From the NCBI RefSeq assembly GCF_028607085.1, contig NZ_CP117411.1:186001-250000 (forward strand): DNA of 64,000 nucleotides. Direction: 5' to 3'. Under the pieces are notes generated by a model. It was not told the origin of the DNA. It saw nothing but the letters and a program-made list of their open reading frames with translations, and did no database searches. Shown here one piece after another: positions 44,528 through 53,954 of this stretch (positions are counted from its first letter, which is position 1; every line of letters begins with the position of its first letter). The position numbers and the translations under genes were made by a program. The stretch is from Sphingomonas naphthae (GTDB lineage Bacteria > Pseudomonadota > Alphaproteobacteria > Sphingomonadales > Sphingomonadaceae).

Positions 44528-44965
44528 CTAAGCCAGCGCTCGCAGCATATCGAGCACATCCTCGGGAAACACCGGCTCGTCGGGCGCCGCCAACTGGGCG
44601 GGCGTCCACCAGCGGTGGCTGTGCATCACGCGCCGTTCCAGATCGGTGAGCGCGGCGCCCGCCACGGTGCGGCCGGTGACGCGCAACAGGTAATAGCGCT
44701 CGTCCGATTCGACCGGCTCGCCCTCCAGCGTGGTGAAGCGCACCACGCGGCGCGCCACCTCCGGCCCGCAATCCATGTCGAGCCCCACCTCCTCCCACAG
44801 TTCGCGCCGCGCGGCCTGGGCATAGCTTTCGCCCGGATCGACCGCGCCGCCCGGCGTCGCCCAGAAGGGGCCGCCCGCCAGATAGGGCACGAAGCGGAAC
44901 AGCAGCAGATCGCCGGCGGGATCGAGGATCAGCAGCCGCGCCGCCGGCCGCTGCCGGATCGTCAT
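44528..44965 (-). CDS. NUDIX hydrolase
   Basis: 145 residues with a full Nudix box GAVDPGESYAQAARRELWEEVG (about 40-61: G-x5-E-x7-REL-x2-EE-x-G). Hydrolyses a nucleoside diphosphate derivative, identity unknown. ATGA overlap with bolA upstream. Confidence 0.9.
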   Translation of the reverse strand: MTIRQRPAARLLILDPAGDLLLFRFVPYLAGGPFWATPGGAVDPGESYAQAARRELWEEVGLDMDCGPEVARRVVRFTTLEGEPVESDERYYLLRVTGRTVAGAALTDLERRVMHSHRWWTPAQLAAPDEPVFPEDVLDMLRALA

Positions 44966-45249
44966 GCCTCGCCCGGCGCCTTGGCCTTGATCGCCAGCGC
45001 ATGGACCCGATCACGCAGCAGTTCAGCCAAGGCCTGGTTGACCAGCCGCTGCCGCGCCACGCGCGACTGGCCCGCGAAGACCGCGCTCTCGATCTCCACC
45101 GTGAAGTGCGATTCGCCGCGCGCGTCATGCCCGGCATGGCCGCGATGCGCCGCGCTGTCGTCGGTGACGACGAGGCGTGCGGGGTTCAGGGCGGCGGTCA
45201 GCCGCCGGGCGATTTCGGCCGCGACGGGGCCTTCAGTCTGGGTCTCCAT
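44962..45249 (-). CDS. BolA family protein
   Basis: 95 residues. Class II KH-like fold, with ESHFTVEIESAVFAGQSRVARQRLVNQALAELL (about 46-78), including the conserved His that with monothiol glutaredoxin holds an Fe-S cluster. Acts in iron-sulfur handling or stress response. First in a two-gene bolA-nudix unit. Confidence 0.9.
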   Translation of the reverse strand: METQTEGPVAAEIARRLTAALNPARLVVTDDSAAHRGHAGHDARGESHFTVEIESAVFAGQSRVARQRLVNQALAELLRDRVHALAIKAKAPGEA

Positions 45250-45287
45250 CGCCTATCTATAGCGATTTGGAGCGCGAGGCCGAATCC

Positions 45288-45887
45288 TTGAACGACGAGC
45301 GGGGCAAGAGACAGTCACGATGGCATGGCCGGATCGAGGGCACGGGCCGTGCCTGCGATTCGCCGGGCTGCACGGCCGAAGGCGAGTTCCGCGCGCCCTC
45401 GGCCGATCGCGGCCGGGGCGGGTTCGACGGGCCGGGCGACTGGCGCTGGCTGTGCCTGGATCATGTCCGTGCCTTCAACGCCGGCTATAATTTCTTCGAG
45501 GGCATGACCACCGAGGAGATCGAGGCGCAGCAGCGCCCCTATGCCGGCTGGGAGCGCGAGACCCGTGCTTTCTCCTCGGCGCCGGGCGGCACGCCGCGCT
45601 GGGCCGATTTCACCGATCCGCTCGACGCCATCCAGGCCCGCTTCGGGCGCGGGCCGGGCGGCGAACAGCGCAAGGACGGCAAGCCGCTGAGCGACGCCGA
45701 CCGGCGGGCGCTCAAGGTGCTGGGGCTGGACACGCAGGCCGATCGCCGCGCGCTGCGCCAGCGCTATGCCGAACTGGTCCGCCGCTATCACCCCGATCGC
45801 AACGGCGGCGATCGCAGCCACGAGAAGGCGCTGACCGAGGTGATCGAGGCGTACACACGGCTGAAATCCGCTCCGGCCTTTGCCTGA
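45288..45887 (+). CDS. J-domain protein with N-terminal zinc-binding-like segment
   Basis: About 199 residues from TTG 45288 (start uncertain; TTG 45267 is also possible; a GAGG site lies 9 bases before 45288). N-terminal RACDSPGCTAEGEF...WLCLDHV (three Cys and a His, about 20-57) looks like a metal site. C-terminal J domain (about 130-195) contains the HPD motif in VRRYHPDRNGGDRS, so it should stimulate an Hsp70. Divergent from bolA. Confidence 0.8.
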   Translation: MNDERGKRQSRWHGRIEGTGRACDSPGCTAEGEFRAPSADRGRGGFDGPGDWRWLCLDHVRAFNAGYNFFEGMTTEEIEAQQRPYAGWERETRAFSSAPGGTPRWADFTDPLDAIQARFGRGPGGEQRKDGKPLSDADRRALKVLGLDTQADRRALRQRYAELVRRYHPDRNGGDRSHEKALTEVIEAYTRLKSAPAFA

Positions 45888-45904
45888 TCCGCTCACGCGG
45901 ATGA

Positions 45905-45986
45905 GCGGCACCAGCCCGCTCCCCCACCCGGCCACCCATAAGATACTGCCGTTGGGTGGCCGGGTGGGGGCGCGGGCTGGTGCCGC
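45905..45986. repeat. Large palindrome with 33-bp arms
   Basis: GCGGCACCAGCCCGC...GGCCACCC (45905-45937) pairs with 45954-45986; 32 of 33 bases match, around a 16-base centre ATAAGATACTGCCGTT. It lies just past the end of the J-domain gene and may end its transcript. Longer than the other repeats in this window. Confidence 0.85.
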
Positions 45987-45987
45987 C

Positions 45988-46012
45988 GCAGGTTCAGCAA
46001 TGCTGAACCTGC
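45988..46012. repeat. Perfect 12-bp palindrome GCAGGTTCAGCA
   Basis: Arms 45988-45999 and 46001-46012 are perfect complements with a single base between. It abuts the 33-bp palindrome. Could be an operator for the following gene or a further repeat element. Confidence 0.75.
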
Positions 46013-46118
46013 TCAAGGACGCAACCGCGCGGATATCCGCGCGTTTCTCCCATCCCCCCTTGTGCGGCGCGCCATGGCGTTGCAGTCTTGTTGTGACGAC
46101 ACTCAGCCAGCAGGTTCC

Positions 46119-47624
46119 ATGACCCTCAATCGCGCGTTCGACGAAGTCTGGGGCACCCAAGAAGGCCGGGACGGCCGGCCCGAATTCACCGAACTGGCGG
46201 GCTGGATCAACGATACGCCGCATCAGGAGCTGGATCGCCGCCAGAAGGCCGCAGAGGCCGCCTTCCGCCAATTGGGCATCACCTTCGCTGTCTATGGCGA
46301 GGAGGAAGCCGCCGAGCGCATCATCCCGTTCGACATCGTGCCGCGCGTGTTCACCGCGCGCGAATGGGCCAATCTGTCGGAGGGCCTCGTCCAGCGGGTC
46401 GAGACGCTCAACGCCTTTCTGGCCGACGTGTACGGGCCGCAGAAGATCCTGAAGGACGGCATCGTCCCGCCCGAGCTGATCCTCGGCAATCCGCAATTCC
46501 GTGGCTTCCTGATGGGGCAGAAGCCGCCGCACGGAATCTTCGCCCATATCTGCGGCATCGATCTGGTGCGCACCGGCCCTGACGATTTCTTCGTGCTGGA
46601 GGATAATGCCCGCACGCCCTCTGGCGTGTCCTACATGCTGGAAAATCGCGAGGCGATGCTGCGGCTCTGCCCCGAATTGTTCCAGATCTACGATGTCTGC
46701 CCGGTCGATCGCTATCCCGATCTGCTGCTCGAAACGCTGCGCTCGGTCGCGCCCGCCTCGACGCGCGGCAACCCGACCTGCGTGCTGATGACGCCCGGTC
46801 ATTTCAACTCGGCCTTCTACGAGCACAGCTTCCTGGCCGATTCGATGGGGATCGAGCTGGTCGAGGCGGCCGATCTTGAGGTGGACGACGATATCGTCTG
46901 GATGCGCACGATCGAGGGGCGCGTGCGCGTCGACGTGATCTATCGCCGCATCGACGACGATTATATCGATCCGCTCGTCTTCAAGCCGGATTCGATGCTG
47001 GGCGTGCCCGGCCTGATCGCGGCCTATCGCGCGGGCAATGTGGCGCTGGTCAACGCGCCCGGCACCGGCATCGCCGACGACAAGGCGATCTACAGTTATA
47101 TGCCGGAAATCGTGAAATATTATACCGGCGGCGATGCCAAGCTGCCCAATGTCGAGACCTATCGCTGCCGCGAGCCGCAGGCGTTGAAATATACGCTCGA
47201 CAATCTGGACAAGCTGGTGGTGAAGCTGGTCGATGGCTCCGGCGGCTATGGCATGCTCGTCGGCCCGACCGCCACGCAGGCGCAGATCGAGGCGTTCCGC
47301 GCCGCGCTGGTGGCCGAACCGCAACGCTACATCGCCCAGCCGACCCTCGCGCTTTCGACCGTGCCGACGCTGGTGGAAAGCGGCGTCGCCCCGCGTCATG
47401 TCGATTTCCGCCCCTTCTGCCTGTCGGGATCGGACGGCGTGCAGATCGTGCCCGGCGGGCTGACCCGCGTGGCGCTTCAGGAAGGGTCGCTGGTCGTCAA
47501 TTCCAGCCAGGGCGGCGGCACCAAGGACAGCCTGATCCTCTCCGACACGCCCGGCGAGTTCGGCGGCGGGCAGAGCCAGTCGCAGGTGATCGGCGCCCAG
47601 TCGCAATCGCAGGGGGGCCGCTGA
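46119..47624 (+). CDS. Circularly permuted ATP-grasp protein (DUF404/407)
   Basis: 501 residues. ATP-grasp ligase fold of the circularly permuted type: FVLEDNARTPSGVSYMLENR (about 161-180) and KLVVKLVDGSGGYGMLVGP (about 365). Members join an amine to a carboxylate and are predicted to make peptide-like tags. The end is a Gln/Ser-rich tail. It overlaps the alpha-E gene by one base (TGATG); together they form the usual pair. The transglutaminase-like partner often found beside them is not in this window. Confidence 0.9.
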   Translation: MTLNRAFDEVWGTQEGRDGRPEFTELAGWINDTPHQELDRRQKAAEAAFRQLGITFAVYGEEEAAERIIPFDIVPRVFTAREWANLSEGLVQRVETLNAFLADVYGPQKILKDGIVPPELILGNPQFRGFLMGQKPPHGIFAHICGIDLVRTGPDDFFVLEDNARTPSGVSYMLENREAMLRLCPELFQIYDVCPVDRYPDLLLETLRSVAPASTRGNPTCVLMTPGHFNSAFYEHSFLADSMGIELVEAADLEVDDDIVWMRTIEGRVRVDVIYRRIDDDYIDPLVFKPDSMLGVPGLIAAYRAGNVALVNAPGTGIADDKAIYSYMPEIVKYYTGGDAKLPNVETYRCREPQALKYTLDNLDKLVVKLVDGSGGYGMLVGPTATQAQIEAFRAALVAEPQRYIAQPTLALSTVPTLVESGVAPRHVDFRPFCLSGSDGVQIVPGGLTRVALQEGSLVVNSSQGGGTKDSLILSDTPGEFGGGQSQSQVIGAQSQSQGGR

Positions 47625-48559
47625 TGCTCAGCCGCACCGCCAGCGCGCTCTACTGGATCGGCCGTTATGTCGAGCGCGCCGAATTCACCGCCCGGCTGAT
47701 CGAGGCGACGATCCGCCTCGACGCGCTTTCCGCCCGCCCCGCCGGGCGCGGCGCGTGGGAAAGCGCGCTGCTCGTCACCGCCGCCGATTATGATTTCGGG
47801 GCGACCGGGCAGGACAAGACGCCGCGCAACGTGGGCGCCTATCTCACGCTGTCGCGCGAGAATCCTTCCTCGATCCGGTCCTGCCTCGATGCGGCGCGCT
47901 CCAACGCCAAATCGGTGCGCACGGCGCTGTCGCGCGACGCTTGGGAGGCGATCAACCGATCGTGGCTGGGCCTGCGCGACCGCGCCTCGACCGGCGGCAG
48001 CCACGAGATGCTGGGCGTGGTCGAGCCGATCCGCGCCGAGGCGCGCGGCTTCGAAGGCGCGCTCCACCGCATGCTGCGCAACGAGGCGTACAGCTTCATC
48101 TCGCTGGGCGCGGCGATCGAGCGGGCCGACAATACCGCGCGGCTGATCGACGTGAAATATCACCTGCTGCTGCCGGAGGGCGAAAAGGTCGGCGGGCTGA
48201 TCGACCGCGACCAGTGGACGACGATCCTCCACACGGTATCGGCCAACACCGCCTATCGCTGGCTCTATTCGGACGGGCTGAAACCCTGGCTGGTGGCGGA
48301 CCTCTTGATCCTGCGCCGCGAACTGCCGCGCTCGGCCGCCGCCTCGGTGGACGAGGTGGTGATGCACCTCAACGCGATCAGCCAGCGGACGGGCCTCTTG
48401 GGCGAGGCCGACCGCATCGCCCGCCAGCGCCAGGTCGCGATCGAGCGCACCTCGATCGACAGCATCTTCGGGCGCGGCCTGCACGAATATCTGAGCGAAT
48501 TCATCATCGAGAATGCGCGGCTCGACAGCGCGATCGCGAGCCAGTTTCGGTTCGGGTGA
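47624..48559 (+). CDS. Alpha-E domain protein
   Basis: 311 residues, almost all helical. Begins MLSRTASALYWIGRYVERAEFTARLIE, the family start. Alpha-E proteins always go with circularly permuted ATP-grasp and sometimes transglutaminase proteins; the role is unknown but a peptide-modification pathway is proposed. One-base overlap with the ATP-grasp gene. Confidence 0.9.
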   Translation: MLSRTASALYWIGRYVERAEFTARLIEATIRLDALSARPAGRGAWESALLVTAADYDFGATGQDKTPRNVGAYLTLSRENPSSIRSCLDAARSNAKSVRTALSRDAWEAINRSWLGLRDRASTGGSHEMLGVVEPIRAEARGFEGALHRMLRNEAYSFISLGAAIERADNTARLIDVKYHLLLPEGEKVGGLIDRDQWTTILHTVSANTAYRWLYSDGLKPWLVADLLILRRELPRSAAASVDEVVMHLNAISQRTGLLGEADRIARQRQVAIERTSIDSIFGRGLHEYLSEFIIENARLDSAIASQFRFG

Positions 48560-48573
48560 TCGGATAACGACGA

Positions 48574-48667
48574 CGTCACCCCAGCGAAAGCTGGGGTCTT
48601 TCGCAGCCGCGCGCTCCCTCAAGGTCGCATCCAGCCTGTCGAGACCCCAGCTTTCGCTGGGGTGACG
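48574..48667. repeat. Class A palindromic repeat, perfect pair
   Basis: 26-base arms 48574-48599 and 48642-48667 are exact inverse complements (CGTCACCCCAGCGAAAGCTG..). Each arm has its own CCAGC...GCTGG hairpin. Lies between the convergent ends of the alpha-E and comM genes, so it may stop both transcripts. Confidence 0.9.
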
Positions 48668-48675
48668 GCCGTTGT

Positions 48676-50184
48676 TCAATTGATCGGCGCGCGCCGCCGA
48701 TAACTCAACGCCTCTGCGACATGCACGCGCCCCACACCCGCGCTGCCAGCCAGATCGGCGATCGTCCGCGCGACCCGCAGCACCCGCGTATAGCCGCGCG
48801 CCGACAGACGCAGCGATTCGGCCGCCTGGGCGAGTAGAGCGCGACCGGGCTCGTCGGGCGTGGCCGTGTCGGTGAGAAGATCCCCATCCGCCTCGGCGTT
48901 GGTCCGCACCGGTGACCCCTCGTAACGCCCCGTCTGAATCGCCCGCGCCGCCGCGACCCGCGCCGCGACAACGGCCGACGGCTCGGCCGGCGCGGGGCTG
49001 ACCAGATCGGCGGCCGTGACCGCCGCCACCTCGACATGCAGGTCGATACGATCGAGCAGCGGGCCGGACAGCCGCGCCTGATAATCCACCGCGCAGCGCG
49101 GCGCGCGGCTGCACGCCAGCGCGGGATCGCCCAGATGGCCGCAGCGGCACGGGTTCATCGCCGCGACCAGTTGCACGCGCGCCGGGAAGGTGACGTGGGC
49201 GTTGGCGCGGGCGATGCTGATCTTGCCGGTTTCGAGCGGCTGGCGCAGCGAATCGAGCACGCCGCGCTGGAATTCGGGCAGTTCATCCAGAAACAGCACG
49301 CCGAGATGCGCCAGGCTCACCTCCCCCGGCCGCGCCTTCAGCCCGCCGCCGACCAGCGCCGGCATCGACGCGCTGTGGTGTGGCGCCCGGAACGGCCGCG
49401 CGCGGATCAGCCGCCCCTCGGCCAGATTGCCCGAGACCGAGGCGACCATCGACACTTCCAGGGCCTCGCCCGGCGTGAGATCGGGCAGGATGCCGGGCAG
49501 GCAGGCGGCCAGCAGCGACTTGCCCGATCCGGGCGGGCCCGACATCAGCAGATTATGCCCCCCCGCCGCCGCGATCTCCAGCGCGCGACGGGCGGTTTCC
49601 TGGCCCTTCACCTGCGCCATGTCGGGGCCGGGCGGGGCGGGCTCGATCTCGCCGGCGCGGGGCGTGGGGAGCGGGGCCGATCCCTTGAAATGGGCGAGCA
49701 GCGCCATCAGGTCGGGTGCGGCCAGCACCTCGATCCGGCTGGCCCAGATCGCCTCCGATCCCTGCGACGCCGGGCAGACGAGGCCCAGCCCCCGTTCCGA
49801 CGCATGGAGCGCCGCCAGCAGCACGCCCGGCACCGACGCGATCCGCCCGTCGAGCCCGAGTTCGCCGACCACCAGATAATCGGCCAGCGTCTCGCGATCG
49901 ATGATGCCCATCACGCCGAGCAGGCCGAGCGCGATCGGCAGGTCGTAATGGCTGCCCTCCTTGGGCAGATCGGCGGGCGACAGGTTCACCGTGATGCGCT
50001 TGGGCGGCAGCGACAGGCCGATCGCCGCCAGGGCCCCGCGCACCCGCTCGCGGCTCTCGCCCACCGCCTTGTCGGGCAGGCCGACGACCAGGAAATTGGG
50101 CAGGCCCGGCGTGACCTGCACCTGCACCTCCACGGCGCGCGCCTCCAGCCCGAGGAAGGCGACGGTCGAGACGTGGGCGACCAT
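48676..50184 (-). CDS. comM: YifB/ComM family Mg-chelatase-like ATPase
   Basis: 502 residues. ComM is a branch-migration helicase used in natural transformation. N-terminal lon-like domain (about 1-170), AAA+ with Walker A GPPGSGKSLLAACLPG (about 213), Walker B LGVLFLDELPEF (about 296), zinc-like CRCGHLGDPALACSRAPRC (Cys-rich, about 351-370), and C-terminal Mg-chelatase domain. Fits with dprA in the same window as competence-type genes. Confidence 0.93.
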   Translation of the reverse strand: MVAHVSTVAFLGLEARAVEVQVQVTPGLPNFLVVGLPDKAVGESRERVRGALAAIGLSLPPKRITVNLSPADLPKEGSHYDLPIALGLLGVMGIIDRETLADYLVVGELGLDGRIASVPGVLLAALHASERGLGLVCPASQGSEAIWASRIEVLAAPDLMALLAHFKGSAPLPTPRAGEIEPAPPGPDMAQVKGQETARRALEIAAAGGHNLLMSGPPGSGKSLLAACLPGILPDLTPGEALEVSMVASVSGNLAEGRLIRARPFRAPHHSASMPALVGGGLKARPGEVSLAHLGVLFLDELPEFQRGVLDSLRQPLETGKISIARANAHVTFPARVQLVAAMNPCRCGHLGDPALACSRAPRCAVDYQARLSGPLLDRIDLHVEVAAVTAADLVSPAPAEPSAVVAARVAAARAIQTGRYEGSPVRTNAEADGDLLTDTATPDEPGRALLAQAAESLRLSARGYTRVLRVARTIADLAGSAGVGRVHVAEALSYRRRAPIN

Positions 50185-50315
50185 CAGGCGCGGCCGGGGG
50201 AGTGGAGGGGATCGGCGGCGCCCGATGCGTATTTCATGCAGAGGTTACAGCCGCTCGCGCCGCCACTTGCAAGCCGTCCGCGAAACGATCACGAATCGTG
50301 TCGGAGAAGAGGGTG

Positions 50316-50696
50316 ATGGACATAGAGGCCAACCGACACGCAGCCGTCACCATCGTCGAGGCGGTGGCGAGCGGCCGATTCGACCGGGCCGCCTTCACCG
50401 ACGATGCCATCTGGTGGATGCAGGGCAGCGGCGAATTGCCGATCGATGCCTTCGCCGAAATGGCCGCCGCCTTCTCCGCCCGCCATGTCGCCGGGCCGGG
50501 CGAGGCGCTGATCCACGGCGTCACCGCTGAGGGCGACCGGGTCGCGGTGGAGGCAGAGTGCATCGTGCCGCTGGCCAACGGCAGCATCTATCGCAACAGC
50601 TATCACTTCCTGATCCTGTTCCGCGATGGCAAGGCACGGCTGGTGAAGGAATATCATGATACGGAGCGCGCGGCGGATGCCTTCCGGCGGGGGTGA
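50316..50696 (+). CDS. SnoaL/ketosteroid-isomerase-like protein
   Basis: 126 residues, NTF2-like fold: helices then strands ([29 protein letters not shown] at the start; [26 protein letters not shown] near the end, the usual last strand). Substrate unknown. GAGAAGAGGG site before ATG 50316. Confidence 0.8.
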   Translation: MDIEANRHAAVTIVEAVASGRFDRAAFTDDAIWWMQGSGELPIDAFAEMAAAFSARHVAGPGEALIHGVTAEGDRVAVEAECIVPLANGSIYRNSYHFLILFRDGKARLVKEYHDTERAADAFRRG

Positions 50697-50765
50697 ACCG
50701 CCGGTCGCCTGCACGCCGTTCCTTGACTCACCGCGCGCTTTTGCCTATCGGCCCGCCCCTGATAC

Positions 50766-50796
50766 GGCCGCCTTGCGTCAGGCGGCCTTTTGTTTT
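50766..50796 (+). terminator. Rho-independent terminator before rpmH
   Basis: GGCCGCC (50766-50772) pairs with GGCGGCC (50781-50787), loop TTGCGTCA, tail TTTTGTTTT. Only 12 bases separate its tail from the rpmH ATG. It ends the SnoaL-like gene, or acts as an attenuator for rpmH. Confidence 0.85.
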
Positions 50797-50808
50797 GGGA
50801 ACAGATCG

Positions 50809-50943
50809 ATGAAGCGGACCTTCCAGCCCAGCAACCTCGTGCGCAAGCGTCGCCACGGCTTCCGTACCCGCTCGGCGACGCCGGGTGGCCGCAAGATCCT
50901 CGCCGCCCGCCGGGCGCGCGGCCGCAGCAAGCTCTCGGCCTGA
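50809..50943 (+). CDS. rpmH: 50S ribosomal protein L34
   Basis: 44 residues, [20 protein letters not shown] then [23 protein letters not shown], the typical alphaproteobacterial L34. No clear ribosome site. Followed at 41 bases by rnpA, as in most bacteria. Confidence 0.97.
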   Translation: MKRTFQPSNLVRKRRHGFRTRSATPGGRKILAARRARGRSKLSA

Positions 50944-50984
50944 GACTTTCCGAGAGAACGCGCGGCCCCGCGCGTTCCTGACGA

Positions 50985-51329
50985 ATGCCTCACGAGGCGA
51001 TCTTCCGCACGATCGAGGCCCGCCGCGATTTCCTCGCGGCGAACAATGGCCGGCGCGCGGCGATGCCCGGCTTCGTGCTGCTCGTGCGCGACCGGGCCGA
51101 TGGTGACGCCACCATGCGCCTCGGCCTCACCGTCACCCGCAAGATCGGCGGGGCGGTGGTGCGCAATCGCATGAAACGGCGCTTCCGCGCGCTCGCCCGC
51201 GATCTCCTGCCGCTCCACGGCCGTCCGGGCCACGATCATGTCCTGATCGGCCGGGCCGGCGGGGTCGAGCGCGACTATGCCGCGCTCTCGGCCGAACTTG
51301 CCAAGGCGCTGGCGAAGGTGGCGCGGTGA
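50985..51329 (+). CDS. rnpA: Ribonuclease P protein component
   Basis: 114 residues, basic protein that aids the RNA subunit in tRNA 5' maturation. The RNR box [24 protein letters not shown] (about 46-69) is present. Its stop is close to the yidD start. Confidence 0.96.
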   Translation: MPHEAIFRTIEARRDFLAANNGRRAAMPGFVLLVRDRADGDATMRLGLTVTRKIGGAVVRNRMKRRFRALARDLLPLHGRPGHDHVLIGRAGGVERDYAALSAELAKALAKVAR

Positions 51330-51342
51330 CGCCGCTCGCATC

Positions 51343-51561
51343 GTGAGCGTCGCGGGCAGTATCCTGATCGCCATCGCGCGCGGGTGGCAGATCGGCCCGT
51401 CGCGCATCCTTCCCCCCTCCTGCCGCTATCAACCGACATGCTCGGCCTATGCGATCGATGCCGTATCGCGCTATGGAGCCGGCAAAGGGGGTCTGCTCGC
51501 CATCCGGCGGCTGTTGCGCTGCCATCCGTGGGGTGGCAGCGGTTATGATCCCATACCCTAG
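51343..51561 (+). CDS. yidD: Membrane protein insertion efficiency factor YidD
   Basis: 72 residues from GTG 51343 (family length 70-85). [28 protein letters not shown] holds the conserved Cys pair and RYxPTCS motif, and [11 protein letters not shown] the C-terminal signature. No clear ribosome site; the stop of rnpA is 14 bases before. Works with YidC on membrane insertion. Confidence 0.92.
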   Translation: MSVAGSILIAIARGWQIGPSRILPPSCRYQPTCSAYAIDAVSRYGAGKGGLLAIRRLLRCHPWGGSGYDPIP

Positions 51562-51585
51562 GCCCAACCCAAGGAAGTCTCCAAG

Positions 51586-53283
51586 GTGGACAATCAGCGT
51601 AACCTGATCCTGGCGCTCGTGCTGTCGTTCCTCGTGCTGCTGGGCTGGACCCTGCTGTCCGACCGGATCCTGCCGACCGCCACCCCGCCCTCGACCAAGA
51701 TCGTCGACGGCAAGCAGGTCGCGCTGCCCAAGCCCGAGGCGCCGATCGACAGCGCCGCCCAGATCCGCGACCGCGCGATCGTGCTGGGCGAGAGCCCGCG
51801 CGTCGCCATCGCCACCCCCAAGCTCAAGGGCTCGATCAGCCTGAAGGGCGCGCGGATCGACGATCTGGTGCTGGTGACCTATGGCGAGACCATCGCCAAG
51901 AATTCGCCGCCGGTGCGCCTGCTCTCGCCGGGCGGCACGGCGGATGCCTATTTCGCGGGCTTCGGCTGGACCGGCCAGGGCGCGGCGCTGCCGGGCGCTG
52001 ACACCGTCTGGGCCGCCGACGGCGCAACGCTCGCGCCGGGCAAGCCGGTCACGCTCAGCTGGAACAACGGCCAGGGCCAGCTCTTCCGCATCCGCTTCGA
52101 CGTCGATGCCGATTATCTGTTCACCGTCACCCAGACGGTCGCCAACGCCGGCGCCGGCGCTGTCGGCGTGAAGCCTTATGGCCTCGTCAGCCGGATCGGC
52201 CATTCCAAGGATGCCGACAGCTGGACGATGCACACCGGCCCGATCGCCACGTTCGACGGCGTGACCGATTACGGCATCGACTTCTCCGATCTCGACAAGA
52301 ACCCGGCCGGCGAGCGCCGCAATTCGACCGGCGGCTGGCTCGGCTTCGGCGACAAATATTGGCTGACCGCGCTGATCCCCGATCAGAAGGCGGCGGTCGA
52401 GGCCGGTTTCCGGGGCGCCGACGGCCGCTATCAGGCCGATCTGTCGCGCGCCGTCGAGGTGGTCGCACCACGCACGCAGGCGACCGCCGTCACCCGGCTG
52501 TTCGCGGGCGCCAAGGAAGCCCATCTGCTCGAGCGCTATCAGGACGATCTCGGCATCGCCCGGCTCGATCGCGCGATCGACTGGGGCTGGTTCGTCTGGT
52601 TCGAAAAGCCGATCTTCTACCTGCTCGACTGGCTGTTCCGCATGGTCGGCAATTTCGGCGTGGCGATCATGTGCCTCACGGTCGTGGTGCGCGGCCTGAT
52701 GTTCCCGATCGCGCAGAAGCAGTTCAAGTCGATGGCGTCGATGCGTGTCGTCCAGCCGAAAATGAAGGCGCTTCAGGAAAAGTATAAGGACGACAAGCCG
52801 CGTCTCCAGCAGGAGATGATGCAGCTCTACAAGGACGAGAAGGTCAATCCGCTCGCCGGCTGCCTGCCCATCTTCCTCCAGATCCCGGTGTTCTACGCGC
52901 TCTACAAGGTGCTGATGCTCTCGATCGAGATGCGCCACCAGCCCTTCATCCTGTGGATCAAGGATCTGTCCGCGCCCGATCCGTTGCTGGTGACCAACCT
53001 GTTCGGCCTGCTGCCCTTCACCCCGCCGCACATGCTGGCGCTGGGCGTGCTGCCGATCATCCTGGGCATCACCATGTATTTCCAGTTCAAGCTGAACCCG
53101 CAGGCGATGGACGAAACCCAGCGGCAGATCTTCTCGATCATGCCGTGGGTGCTGATGTTCGTGATGGCGGGCTATGCCGCCGGCCTGGTGCTCTACTGGT
53201 GCATGTCGAACACGCTCACCATCCTCCAGCAGAAATGGCTCTATTCGCGCCATCCGGGGCTGAAGGAGCCTGCCAAGAAATGA
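51586..53283 (+). CDS. yidC: Membrane protein insertase YidC
   Basis: 565 residues. N-terminal helix (about 5-22), large periplasmic domain (about 50-330), and the insertase core of five helices ([15 protein letters not shown] about 335; [41 protein letters not shown] about 425; and the C-terminal helices). GTG start with AAGGAAG site. Inserts membrane proteins together with Sec and YidD. Confidence 0.96.
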   Translation: MDNQRNLILALVLSFLVLLGWTLLSDRILPTATPPSTKIVDGKQVALPKPEAPIDSAAQIRDRAIVLGESPRVAIATPKLKGSISLKGARIDDLVLVTYGETIAKNSPPVRLLSPGGTADAYFAGFGWTGQGAALPGADTVWAADGATLAPGKPVTLSWNNGQGQLFRIRFDVDADYLFTVTQTVANAGAGAVGVKPYGLVSRIGHSKDADSWTMHTGPIATFDGVTDYGIDFSDLDKNPAGERRNSTGGWLGFGDKYWLTALIPDQKAAVEAGFRGADGRYQADLSRAVEVVAPRTQATAVTRLFAGAKEAHLLERYQDDLGIARLDRAIDWGWFVWFEKPIFYLLDWLFRMVGNFGVAIMCLTVVVRGLMFPIAQKQFKSMASMRVVQPKMKALQEKYKDDKPRLQQEMMQLYKDEKVNPLAGCLPIFLQIPVFYALYKVLMLSIEMRHQPFILWIKDLSAPDPLLVTNLFGLLPFTPPHMLALGVLPIILGITMYFQFKLNPQAMDETQRQIFSIMPWVLMFVMAGYAAGLVLYWCMSNTLTILQQKWLYSRHPGLKEPAKK

Positions 53284-53954
53284 CCGACGACGGGCAGGAC
53301 ATCGCCGACGCCGAGGCGCTGGCGGAGCGGATCGAGGCGGCGCGCAAGCTGTTCGCCGGGCCGGTCGGCTTCGTGAAATCGGCGCCGGGCCTGCAATTCC
53401 TGCCCGAGCCGATCGCGCCGGAGGTGGCGTTCGCCGGCCGATCGAACGTGGGCAAATCCTCGCTGCTGAACGCGCTGACCGGGCGCAACGGGCTGGCGCG
53501 CACGTCGAACACGCCGGGCCGCACGCAGGAGTTGAACTTCTTCGACGTGGGGCCGGATAACGAATTGCCCGTGTTCCGGTTGATCGACATGCCCGGCTAC
53601 GGCTTCGCCAAGGCGCCCAAGGACATGGTCCGCAAATGGAAGTTCCTCGTGAACGACTATCTGCGCGGCCGCGCCGTGCTGAAACGGGTGCTGGTGCTGA
53701 TCGACAGCCGCCACGGCGTGAAGGATGTCGATCGCGAGATCATGGTGATGCTCGACAAGGCCGCCGTCTCCTATCGCCTGGTGCTCACCAAGGCCGACAA
53801 GATCAAGGCGAGCGAGCTGGTCGCGGCGACCGAGGCGACCGCCGCCGAAGCGCGCAAGCATGTCGCGGCGCACCCTGAGATCCTCGCCACGTCGTCGGAA
53901 AAGGGCATGGGCATTCCCGAGCTGCGCGCCGCCGTGCTGGAGGCGATCGGCTGA
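53280..53954 (+). CDS. engB: Ribosome-biogenesis GTPase EngB (YsxC)
   Basis: 224 residues. G1 [14 protein letters not shown] (about 57-70), G2 NTPGRTQ, G3 DMPGYG (about 105), G4 TKADK (about 178). ATG overlaps the yidC stop (ATGA). A GNAT gene starts inside its stop codon (CTGA). Confidence 0.95.
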   Translation: MTDDGQDIADAEALAERIEAARKLFAGPVGFVKSAPGLQFLPEPIAPEVAFAGRSNVGKSSLLNALTGRNGLARTSNTPGRTQELNFFDVGPDNELPVFRLIDMPGYGFAKAPKDMVRKWKFLVNDYLRGRAVLKRVLVLIDSRHGVKDVDREIMVMLDKAAVSYRLVLTKADKIKASELVAATEATAAEARKHVAAHPEILATSSEKGMGIPELRAAVLEAIG

